Below, piece by piece: positions 35,188 through 42,574 of a stretch of DNA of 64,000 nt. This stretch comes from Candidatus Viridilinea mediisalina (GTDB lineage: Bacteria > Chloroflexota > Chloroflexia > Chloroflexales > Chloroflexaceae), in NCBI RefSeq assembly GCF_002532535.1, contig NZ_NQWI01000004.1, positions 1 through 64,000 on the forward strand. The letters are read 5' to 3'. Every line of letters starts with the position of its first letter. The first letter of the stretch is position 1. Under the pieces are notes generated by a model. The model saw only the letters and a program-made list of their open reading frames with translations. It did no database searches and was not told the origin of the DNA. The position numbers and the translations under genes were made by a program.

Positions 35188-35267
35188 GCTGTCTCTGGTG
35201 TTGGAGTGCCGGCTTTAGCCGACTAAAGCCGGCACTCCAACGCGTGCCTACGAGCTTTTCAGACAGC
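35188..35267. repeat. GCTGTCTGAAAAG-family palindromic element, copy 4
   Basis: A shortened left arm (GCTGTCTC), the inner GGAGTGCCGGCTTTAG palindrome with one GCCGAC variation, and an intact CTTTTCAGACAGC right arm. It lies between the small hypothetical gene and ccdA. Confidence 0.8.
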
Positions 35268-35278
35268 TTCTAACTGGT

Positions 35279-35563
35279 CTAAAGCCGTCGTCCTTGCTGG
35301 CGCACACTCCGCAATTCAGCCCCACTAATCGGCTCTTCGCCCGCAAAGTGCAGCGTGCCACTCGGAATATCGTAGCGGTAGCGTCGGCGCATCCATTGCC
35401 GCCACTCACCCTGACAGACCAGGGTAGTACGCCAGACCGGGCCATCGCTCCCATACTCCTCGGCAATAATCCAGACGAGGGCATCGTGCGGAAAGATGAT
35501 CCGGAGGAGTGCTGCGGTAGCGGCTTGCCACTGCTGCTCTTCGGTGCTTGTTGGAGTAGTCAT
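35279..35563 (-). CDS. Small protein of unknown function
   Basis: 94 residues starting MTTPTSTEEQQWQAATAALL. It looks folded: an amphipathic N-terminal helix (AATAALLRIIFPHDALVWII), then several beta-like strands (WRTTLVCQGEWRQWM, GTLHFAGEEPISGAELRS). I do not recognise the family. The frame is open upstream to 35677, but that segment is Cys- and Pro-rich noise, so the ATG at 35563 is chosen. It is divergent from the PP2C gene and shares its regulatory gap. Confidence 0.55.
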   Translation of the reverse strand: MTTPTSTEEQQWQAATAALLRIIFPHDALVWIIAEEYGSDGPVWRTTLVCQGEWRQWMRRRYRYDIPSGTLHFAGEEPISGAELRSVRQQGRRL

Positions 35564-35690
35564 AGTTTTTGGATTGCCTTCGTGCGCGTGGCATCCAGAG
35601 CACGCGCAAACACATAGATTATTATAGCAGCAAGTTACGCCTCGCGGCGGTGGGTTGGGGCGTAGCCACCAAACCACAACAAAAAAAGAG

Positions 35691-35699
35691 TGGTATACT
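35691..35699 (+). promoter_or_regulatory. Extended -10 of the PP2C gene
   Basis: TGGTATACT gives an extended -10 box 40 bp before the ATG, the same sequence as the box upstream of the histidine phosphatase gene. Confidence 0.5.
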
Positions 35700-35739
35700 T
35701 TACTTTGCTGAGTAGCACGGCTCGCCCCAGGAGCAGCCC

Positions 35740-36684
35740 ATGAGAGTACGTTTTAGCGCCCGCACCCACGTAGGTCAGCGGCGCGAAGTGAATCAAGACG
35801 CCTTCGATGGTGGTCCGCGTGGCCCAGCAACGCTGCTGGTTGTTTGTGATGGCATGGGTGGTCATGCTGCTGGCGAGGTTGCCAGCCAATTGGCCGTAAC
35901 GACCATCATGGAGGTCTACGATCCCGCCGCCGCTGAACCAGGCTCATCGCTACGCGATGCCTTCACCACAGCCAATCAGCGTGTCTATACCCAGGGTCGT
36001 GGCACCATGGGCACGACCGGGGTTGCGGCGCTCTTTCAGCATAATCACCTCTATGTGGCCAATGTGGGCGATAGCCGCGCCTATATTGTGCGTGAGGGCC
36101 AGATTAGCCAGATTTCAAACGACCACTCCTTTGTCTCCGATCAGGTGGCTGCGGGCCTCATGACTGCCGAGCAGGCGCGCCATTCCAACATTCGTAACAT
36201 TATTACCCGTGCCTTGGGCCATAGCGCCGATGTGAATGTGGACATCTTCGAGCGCGAATTGCAGGCCGGTGATACGGTGCTGCTCTCGTCCGACGGCATG
36301 CACGGCCTGATTGAAGATGCTGAGATTGCGGAGATTGCGAGTATCGCAACGCCCGATGAGGCGACCCAGCGGCTCGTTGATCTCGCCAATGAGCGCGGCG
36401 GCATTGACAATATCACGGTGGTCATCGCGCAGGTGGACGAACTCGATGCAAGCGCTGAACCAAGCGCCACCATCCCGCCCTCCGCGTCGCCCCCCAAACC
36501 GCCCGCCCCCCCCAGCCCTCAGCCCAAAACCGAACCACCGCTCAACCGCCTGGGATTGCTACTCGCCTCACTTGTCCTACTCCTCCTCATCAGCATTGGC
36601 GCCTTCGTACTCTTGACGGCCAGTCCCACCGTCAACTCTGCCCCCACCATTACACCCCTCGCCACGGTCGAAGCTACACCATGA
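35740..36684 (+). CDS. PP2C-family serine/threonine phosphatase with C-terminal membrane anchor
   Basis: Dephosphorylates Ser/Thr-phosphorylated proteins, countering Hanks-type kinases. The 314 residues show all PP2C metal-binding motifs: VNQDAF with D20, VVCDGMGGHAAGE with D37-G38, VANVGDSRAYI, LLSSDGMHGL and GGIDNITVVI. A Pro-rich linker (about 245-275) leads to one transmembrane helix (LGLLLASLVLLLLISIGAFV) and a short tail, so the catalytic domain is cytosolic and membrane-tethered. AGGAG precedes the ATG. No kinase gene is adjacent. Confidence 0.93.
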   Translation: MRVRFSARTHVGQRREVNQDAFDGGPRGPATLLVVCDGMGGHAAGEVASQLAVTTIMEVYDPAAAEPGSSLRDAFTTANQRVYTQGRGTMGTTGVAALFQHNHLYVANVGDSRAYIVREGQISQISNDHSFVSDQVAAGLMTAEQARHSNIRNIITRALGHSADVNVDIFERELQAGDTVLLSSDGMHGLIEDAEIAEIASIATPDEATQRLVDLANERGGIDNITVVIAQVDELDASAEPSATIPPSASPPKPPAPPSPQPKTEPPLNRLGLLLASLVLLLLISIGAFVLLTASPTVNSAPTITPLATVEATP

Positions 36685-36798
36685 GGGTCGGGGCAGAGCT
36701 GTGACCGCGATCATGAGGGGCAGGTCGTGCTTTAGTTGCACTTTGAGTTCATCCACAAGAGCCACTTGGCTCGCCGTGCTGCTCTGTACGTAGGCAAA

Positions 36799-36810
36799 CA
36801 TACTAGTATG
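36799..36810 (+). promoter_or_regulatory. Palindrome overlapping the higB start codon
   Basis: CATACTAGTATG is a perfect 12-bp palindrome whose last three bases are the higB ATG. Toxin-antitoxin operons are normally autorepressed by the antitoxin, so this is a candidate HigA operator. Confidence 0.45.
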
Positions 36811-37095
36811 CACGTTATTTCCCGTAAAGCCTTGCGACAATTCGCGCAACGCTATCCTGATAGTAGCAATGCTCTTGATGCTTGGTTTCGTATTATACGA
36901 ACCAACCAATTTGCTAATCTTGTTGATCTACGCCGTGTCTTCCCTCACGCAGACCTTGTGGGCGACTTGGTCGTTTTCAACATTGGCGGCAACAAGTATC
37001 GGTTGATTGCAGTCATTCACTTCAATCGTCAAAAACTGTACATTCGTCATGTACTCACGCATGACGAGTACAGTCGGGGAGGGTGGAAGACATGA
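36808..37095 (+). CDS. higB: HigB-type mRNA interferase toxin
   Basis: 95 residues starting MHVISRKALRQFAQRYPDSS. It has the HigB/RelE-fold landmarks LDAWFRIIRTNQFANLVDLRR, FNIGGNKYRLIAVIHFNRQKLYIRHVLTHDEY and the C-terminal Trp. Family members cleave mRNA at the ribosome, stopping growth when the antitoxin is lost. The start at 36808 matches the family N-terminus. The longer frame from 36736 is not needed, and no ribosome-binding site is obvious, so weak or leaderless translation is possible. It overlaps higA by four bases (ATGA), with the toxin first, as in HigBA modules. Confidence 0.9.
   Translation: MHVISRKALRQFAQRYPDSSNALDAWFRIIRTNQFANLVDLRRVFPHADLVGDLVVFNIGGNKYRLIAVIHFNRQKLYIRHVLTHDEYSRGGWKT
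37036..37073 (+). promoter_or_regulatory. Imperfect inverted repeat before higA
   Basis: CTGTACATTCGTCATG and CATGACGAGTACAG can pair across TACTCACG. The hairpin would lie inside the end of higB, 18 bp ahead of the higA start, and could tune antitoxin translation. It may equally be a by-product of the coding sequence. Confidence 0.3.
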
Positions 37096-37508
37096 CCGTT
37101 GCAACTCATGAAGAACTTACGCAAGCGTGGTGTAAGCTCCAAACTCTGCTCCCACTTACGGCCATCCATACCGATCAGCAATACGACCGTGCCATAGCAG
37201 CGCTCAATGGTCTGCTTGATACAGTCGGAATGGATGAGGAACATCCGCTTAGTGAGTTACTTGATACGCTTGGTATCCTTGTTGAAGCGTATGAGCAGCA
37301 GCGCGAGACACCAGCATTACCCACAAATGCGGCACTTCTTGCGTTTCTGATGACTGAACACGATCTGACACCAGCCGACTTAACTGAGCTTGGCGAACCT
37401 GTGCTCGTTCATGAAGTTCTTGCTGGTAGGCGGACGCTGACACCACCACAACGGCATGCGTTGGCACGTCGCTTTGGTGTCATACCGGAGACCTTTCTAT
37501 CCTCTTGA
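37092..37508 (+). CDS. higA: HigA-type antitoxin, XRE-like DNA-binding protein
   Basis: 138 residues. The N-terminal two thirds are helical and acidic (THEELTQAW…LLDTLGILVEAYEQQ). The C-terminal part has the HigA-type helix-turn-helix: AALLAFLMTEHDLTPADLTEL, VHEVLAGRRTLTPPQRHALARRFGV. This order and the preceding toxin match HigA antitoxins that bind toxin and operator DNA. The ATG at 37092 overlaps the higB stop. A GTG three codons earlier is a possible alternative. Confidence 0.88.
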   Translation: MTVATHEELTQAWCKLQTLLPLTAIHTDQQYDRAIAALNGLLDTVGMDEEHPLSELLDTLGILVEAYEQQRETPALPTNAALLAFLMTEHDLTPADLTELGEPVLVHEVLAGRRTLTPPQRHALARRFGVIPETFLSS

Positions 37509-37601
37509 TTCCATTTTCTGTTAAGCATATCGCTTTGTAACCTTGAGCCCGACACTCCCACACCTTTCGACTATCAGACTTTCGACTTTCGGCTATCCTC
37601 C

Positions 37602-39473
37602 ATGCCTATTCGCTTACTTGATGCAACGGTTGCCGCCCAGATCGCTGCGGGTGAAGTGGTTGAACGCCCCGCCTCGGTGATCAAGGAGTTGGTTGAGAAT
37701 GCGCTTGATGCTGGCGCTCGGCGCATTCGTGTCGGGGTGCGTGGCGGTGGCTTGCGTGAACTGACGGTGCAGGATGATGGCTGTGGGATTGCGGCCCATG
37801 AGCTTGAGTTGGCCTTTGAACGCCACGCGACCAGTAAGCTTACGGTGGCCGATGATCTCTTTAATATCCATACGCTGGGCTTTCGCGGCGAGGCGCTCCC
37901 TTCGATTGCTTCGGTCGCGCAGGTGATCTGTGTTACCCGTACTGCTGAGAGTGAGACGGGTACCGAGTTGCGGATTGCTGGTGGTGAGGTGCAGGCGCGT
38001 ATGCCTCGGGGTTGCTCGGTGGGCACGAGCATTAGTGTGCGGAACCTCTTCTACAATACGCCTGTGCGCCGTGAGTATCTGCGCTCTGAGGCGACCGAGC
38101 AGGGGGCGATTAGTAGCGTTATTCAACAGTATGCTATCGCCTACCCGGAGGTGCGCTTTAGTCTGATGCTTGAGGATCGCCGTGCCCTCCAGACCAGTGG
38201 CGATGGTCATGTGCGCTCGGTACTGATTGAACTCTATGGCCCCGATGTGGCCCGTGAGTTGCTGCCGCTTGAGGCTGAGGCGGGCGAAGGGGAAGCGCAT
38301 GTGCGGCTGCATGGCCTGCTCTCGCCCCCCGGCTTGACCCGTGGCTCGCGGAGCTACATCCATCTCTTTGTCAACCGCCGCGCTTTGCAGCCACGGGGGG
38401 CGCTGGTCAGTGTGATCGAAGATGCCTACCATACGCTGCTCATGAAGGGCCGCCATCCCATTGTTGTGCTCAATATTCATGTGCATCCCCTTGCGGTTGA
38501 TGTGAATGTTCACCCTACCAAGAGTGAAGTCAAGTTCCGCTTTGCTTCCAAGGTGCATAGCCTGATTGGGCGGAGTGTGCGTGATGCGCTGGTGGCCGGA
38601 GCAGGGGTGCCGACGTGGCAGGAGGACGATGGTAGTCTGCAACGTCGCTTCGAGTTACGTCAACTTGGCCAAACTGCGGCGAGTAGCCCTGCGCCCGCGC
38701 CCACAGCCCCCGCCTCGGCCTGGGGGGTTGGTGCAACCGCTTGGGATCGTGAACATAGCCGCTGGGATGTCGGTGGCACTGCGGAGGCAGAGCGGTACGC
38801 TGAGGCAGAACCGCACCACGCGGAAGCCGCTGCGCCTTTGCCCGCAGCGCAAGCTACGCCGGTTGCAGCCCAAGCGACACACGCCGACGCCCAAGCCCTA
38901 CCTCCGCTACGCATCATTGGCCAGGTTGGCCTGACCTACATTGTGGCTGAGGCGCCTGAGGGCATGTATCTGATTGATCAGCACGCCGCGCATGAGCGGA
39001 TTACCTACGAGCGGCTGATGAACCAACACGCCGCAGGCGCAGTAGAGGCCCAAGGACTCCTGCTGCCACAGAAGGTCGCCTTAGCCCCGGCGGCGAGTGC
39101 GCTGCTGCTGGGCAACCAGAGCCAACTTGCGGCCTGGGGCTTTACGCTGGACGAGTGGGGCGAAGGGGTGCTTGTGCGTGCCATTCCCGCCACGCTGCCC
39201 GCCGAGCAACTCAACCAAGCCTTGCACGAACTGGCCGATCATCTCGCTGGGCGCGGTGGTTCACATCCGCTCGATTGGCGCGAAACGATGCTGATCACCC
39301 TCTCGTGCCACACCTCGGTGCGCGCCGGCCAGAGTCTCACCCACACCGAGATGCGCCACCTGCTGCAGCAACTCGAAGCCTGTAGGAGCCCACGCACATG
39401 TCCCCACGGGCGCCCAACCATGATCCTGCTCACGCCTGCCCAACTTGAACGCCAGTTTGGACGGAGCGTATAG
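37602..39473 (+). CDS. mutL: DNA mismatch repair protein MutL, endonuclease-type
   Basis: Couples MutS mismatch recognition to strand removal. The N-terminal GHKL ATPase has EVVERPASVIKELVENALDAG (catalytic E29, N33), DDGCGI (58-63) and TLGFRGEAL. A Pro/Ala-rich linker spans about 370-440. The C-terminal dimerisation domain keeps the nicking endonuclease motif DQHAAHERITYE (459-470, form DQHAX2EX4E), ACRSPRTCPHGRP (C600) and a final QLERQFGR. It should therefore nick DNA itself, as expected for bacteria without MutH. The 623 residues are typical. mutS is not in the window. Confidence 0.96.
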   Translation: MPIRLLDATVAAQIAAGEVVERPASVIKELVENALDAGARRIRVGVRGGGLRELTVQDDGCGIAAHELELAFERHATSKLTVADDLFNIHTLGFRGEALPSIASVAQVICVTRTAESETGTELRIAGGEVQARMPRGCSVGTSISVRNLFYNTPVRREYLRSEATEQGAISSVIQQYAIAYPEVRFSLMLEDRRALQTSGDGHVRSVLIELYGPDVARELLPLEAEAGEGEAHVRLHGLLSPPGLTRGSRSYIHLFVNRRALQPRGALVSVIEDAYHTLLMKGRHPIVVLNIHVHPLAVDVNVHPTKSEVKFRFASKVHSLIGRSVRDALVAGAGVPTWQEDDGSLQRRFELRQLGQTAASSPAPAPTAPASAWGVGATAWDREHSRWDVGGTAEAERYAEAEPHHAEAAAPLPAAQATPVAAQATHADAQALPPLRIIGQVGLTYIVAEAPEGMYLIDQHAAHERITYERLMNQHAAGAVEAQGLLLPQKVALAPAASALLLGNQSQLAAWGFTLDEWGEGVLVRAIPATLPAEQLNQALHELADHLAGRGGSHPLDWRETMLITLSCHTSVRAGQSLTHTEMRHLLQQLEACRSPRTCPHGRPTMILLTPAQLERQFGRSV

Positions 39474-39482
39474 GGTCATTGT

Positions 39483-41870
39483 ATGTCCCCTCGCTGGAAC
39501 AAAATCCGCCGCGATTTGTTCCATCACCGCAGCCGCACGTTGCTGGTGGTGCTTTCGATTGCAATTGGGGTCTTTGCCTTTGGCACGATCATGGCGGGGC
39601 GCGTGAAGATTGAAGCGGAATTGCAGCAAAGCTTTCGTGCTACCAATCCGGCGAGTGCATCGATCACCACGCTGCCTTTTGATGATGAACTGGTGGCAGC
39701 CGTGCGCCAACTGCCGGGGGTGAGTGCCGCCGAGGGTAAGCGGGTGGTTGCGGCGCGCATCAAGCTCGGCTCTGATGATTGGCAAGATGCTCTGCTCCAT
39801 GTCTTGCCTGATGATGGCATAACCAGCATCAACATTGTGCGTCCATGGCAGGGTACCTGGCCGCCACCCAAGCGCAGTATGTTGATCGAACGCTCCTCTT
39901 TCGCACGGCTTGATGCGCCCCTTGGCGCTACGGCAATGGTCACCTTGGCGGGCGAGACGGTGCGCCCATTGCCGGTTGTGGGCCTCAGCCACGATTTGAG
40001 CCTGCCGCCCGCACCGATTGCTGGACAGGTCTTTGGCTATATCACCTTCGATACGCTCACCTGGCTCGGCGGGCCGCAGGGTTACAATCAGTTGGCCATT
40101 GTGGTGGATGAACCACTGCGCTACGATGAAGCCCAGATTCGCATGGTGAGTGATCGGGTCGAACGGCTGGTTCAACGTGGAGGGCGTCCGATCCTCAGTA
40201 GCGAAGTGCCCCCGCCACTCCAGCATCCTGCTGAAATCATCCTGCCTACCATGTTTGCGATTATGACGACTATTGGTACCCTGGCGCTGCTGATCAGTAC
40301 CTTCCTGATCATCAACACGATGAGCGCGATCCTGATCCAGCAGACACGCCAGATTGGGGTGATGAAGGCCATTGGGGCGCGAAATGATCAACTCGCGCTG
40401 CTCTACCTGGCCCTCGCAGCCGCCTTTGGTCTATTGGCCCTACTGCTGGCCGCACCTCTGAGCATGCTCGGGGCCAATCTGTTCGCCTGGTTCATAGCGG
40501 ATCAGATGAACCTTGATCTGCCCCCCTTTCTCATTGTGCCCGAAGTTATCCTGATTGAAGCGCTGGTCGCTATGCTTGTGCCTATGCTCGCAGCGCTCTT
40601 CCCCATCCTGAGTGTGCTACGCCGCCCGACCCACCAGGCGCTTGCGGGTGCAACAGCAACACCAGTGGTGCAGGGTTGGCTGGATCGGCTACTCAGCCGC
40701 AGTAGCCTCTTGAGCCGCCCGGCACGCTTGGCGCTCCGCAACACCTTCCGGCGCAAAGGACGGCTCGTGCGAACCTTGGTGGCGCTCTCGCTCGGTGGTG
40801 CCGTCTTCCTCGCCGCCATGAGCCTGCGCGAGTCGCTCTATACCACCCTTGATGCAAGTGTGGCATCGCAACGCTACGATGTGGAGATTCAGCTCAACCG
40901 TAGCTACCGTAGTGACCAAGTGATGCCGGTGGTTTTGGGCACTCCGGGGGTCAGTAGTGTCGAACCACTGCTACGGAACCACGCCTTCCCTGTGCGTAGC
41001 GATGGCACAACTGGCGAAGTGATGAGCGTTCGGGCTCTGCCAGTCACCAGCGCCATGCTGGCCCCACGCATGGTGGCAGGCCGTTGGTTTGTGCCAGGCG
41101 ACGAACGCGCTGTTGTACTCAGTACCAACATTCTGCAGAAAGAACCCGCTATCAATGTTGGCACCATGATCACGCTCAAACTAGGGAGCCGTGAAGAGCA
41201 GTGGCGCGTGATTGGCCTGATTGAAGAATTGATGCCGCCCATCAACCCAGTGCTGGTCTATATGCCATTGGATGCCTATACGCGCACCTATGGCGGCTTT
41301 GGGCGCAGCGATACCCTACGGGTTGCTACAACCCAAAGCGATGCGGCGAGCCATGCCGCAGCGGTTATCAAGCTAGAGCAACACCTGAGCCAAGCAGGCT
41401 ACCAACTGCACAGCATCCATAGCCGCTCCGATGACCGCATGCTCCTTGCTGAACGCTTCGACCTGATCGGTGTCATCCTCTCGATTATGGCCACGATCAT
41501 CAGTGTTGTGGGAGGGCTAGGCTTGGCCGGAACCATGAGCATCAACGTGATCGAACGCACCCGCGAAATTGGCATTATGCGTGCCATTGGCGCGAGTGAT
41601 CATGCGCTGGCTCAGATCATCGTGAGTGAAAGCCTGACCATTGCCTTGCTGGCGTGGCTGATTGGCACACTCATCTCCATCCCTTTGAGCTACGCTATGG
41701 GCCATGTCTTCGGCCTCAATCTGCTCAACTCACCCCTGATCTGGAGCTACACCATCCCTGCGGTACTCGTCTGGCTCATTGCTGTCCTGGTGATTGCCAT
41801 CATTGCCAGTCTCCTATCTGCACGTACCGCTGTAAGCCTAACGGTACGCGAAGTCTTGGCCTATGAGTGA
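39483..41870 (+). CDS. FtsX/MacB-type ABC transporter permease
   Basis: 795 residues with the arrangement of large lipoprotein-translocase-like permeases. An N-terminal helix (RTLLVVLSIAIGVFAFGTIM) is followed by a periplasmic MacB_PCD domain (about 45-235), then three helices with TRQIGVMKAIGARNDQLALL. A second such unit follows, with helix RTLVALSLGGAVFLAAMSL, ectodomain, and TREIGIMRAIGASDHALAQI. Such proteins use ATP hydrolysis by a separate LolD-type ATPase to act on extracytoplasmic substrates. No ATPase gene is adjacent, so its partner is encoded elsewhere. It lies 9 bp after mutL and directly abuts the GNAT gene. Confidence 0.88.
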   Translation: MSPRWNKIRRDLFHHRSRTLLVVLSIAIGVFAFGTIMAGRVKIEAELQQSFRATNPASASITTLPFDDELVAAVRQLPGVSAAEGKRVVAARIKLGSDDWQDALLHVLPDDGITSINIVRPWQGTWPPPKRSMLIERSSFARLDAPLGATAMVTLAGETVRPLPVVGLSHDLSLPPAPIAGQVFGYITFDTLTWLGGPQGYNQLAIVVDEPLRYDEAQIRMVSDRVERLVQRGGRPILSSEVPPPLQHPAEIILPTMFAIMTTIGTLALLISTFLIINTMSAILIQQTRQIGVMKAIGARNDQLALLYLALAAAFGLLALLLAAPLSMLGANLFAWFIADQMNLDLPPFLIVPEVILIEALVAMLVPMLAALFPILSVLRRPTHQALAGATATPVVQGWLDRLLSRSSLLSRPARLALRNTFRRKGRLVRTLVALSLGGAVFLAAMSLRESLYTTLDASVASQRYDVEIQLNRSYRSDQVMPVVLGTPGVSSVEPLLRNHAFPVRSDGTTGEVMSVRALPVTSAMLAPRMVAGRWFVPGDERAVVLSTNILQKEPAINVGTMITLKLGSREEQWRVIGLIEELMPPINPVLVYMPLDAYTRTYGGFGRSDTLRVATTQSDAASHAAAVIKLEQHLSQAGYQLHSIHSRSDDRMLLAERFDLIGVILSIMATIISVVGGLGLAGTMSINVIERTREIGIMRAIGASDHALAQIIVSESLTIALLAWLIGTLISIPLSYAMGHVFGLNLLNSPLIWSYTIPAVLVWLIAVLVIAIIASLLSARTAVSLTVREVLAYE

Positions 41871-42413
41871 ATGAAAATGCTTACCCAAAATACCACCTAC
41901 TACCTCGAAATGTGCGACCCGACGGCACTGCGTCCAGTAGCTGCACCAGCGGGTTTTCGCGTCGTTCGCGCCGAGTTGCCCTGCCCCGAATTGAACCGCT
42001 TCCTCTACACAGCGGTGGGAGGCAACTGGTATTGGCTGGATCGCTTAGGTTGGAACTATGCCCGTTGGCAAGCCTACCTCGAACGCCCCGAATTGGAGAC
42101 CTGGGTGGGTTATGTGGCGGGCACCCCGGCAGGCTATGTTGAATTGGAGTGGCAAGCCAGGGCAATGGTAGAGATTGCCTACTTTGGGTTGTTGCCCGCC
42201 TTCATCGGGCGGCGGCTTGGCGGCGCGTTGCTCACCGCAGCCCTTGAGCGCGCTTGGGCCATGGGCGCTGAACGCATCTGGGTGCATACATGCAGCCTCG
42301 ACGGGCCCGCTGCGCTCGCCAACTACCAAGCGCGGGGGATGCGCATCTTCAAGACTGAAGCAGCCAGCATCGAGCTACCCGATCAACCCCCAGGCCCGTG
42401 GCCTGGGGCTTAG
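41871..42413 (+). CDS. GNAT family acetyltransferase
   Basis: 180 residues. The acetyl-CoA-binding motif A is VEIAYFGLLPAFIGRRLGGALLTAALERAW, with the R/Q-x-x-G-x-G/A loop as RRLGGA. It is followed by VWVHTCSLDGPAALANYQARGMRIFKTE, typical of GNAT C-termini. It transfers an acetyl group to an amine on a small molecule or protein; the substrate is unknown. Its ATG follows the permease TGA with no gap, suggesting translational coupling. Confidence 0.87.
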   Translation: MKMLTQNTTYYLEMCDPTALRPVAAPAGFRVVRAELPCPELNRFLYTAVGGNWYWLDRLGWNYARWQAYLERPELETWVGYVAGTPAGYVELEWQARAMVEIAYFGLLPAFIGRRLGGALLTAALERAWAMGAERIWVHTCSLDGPAALANYQARGMRIFKTEAASIELPDQPPGPWPGA

Positions 42414-42421
42414 AGGTTGAC

Positions 42422-42524
42422 AGCTTCTTTTTTGTTGCGGTTTGGCGACGAAGCCGCCAAACCGCAACAAAAAAGAAGCTTTTCAGTAATCTGCAATCTG
42501 CAATCTACAATCGTAAATGGCATG
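42422..42524. repeat. Core hairpin copy 5 followed by a half MITE
   Basis: 42422-42480 is the longest hairpin of the GGCGGC/GCCGCC family: a 28-bp stem with one mismatch (GGCGAC-GAA-GCCGCC) and flanking T6/A6 runs, 3' of the GNAT gene. 42486-42524 holds a half copy of the ATACCA element with CTGCAATCTGCAATCTAC and TCGTAAATGGCAT. Confidence 0.75.
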
Positions 42525-42574
42525 ATTGCTAGACCTTCACCCGCGAGTTGCCCCATCTATGCTACGATACGTTC

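Noticed and set aside
36577-36909. Minus-strand frame between the PP2C and higB genes (LVDELKVQLKHDLPLMIAVTAL)
   Set aside because: Looks helical, but overlaps the ends of two good genes, lacks a ribosome-binding site and matches nothing I recognise.
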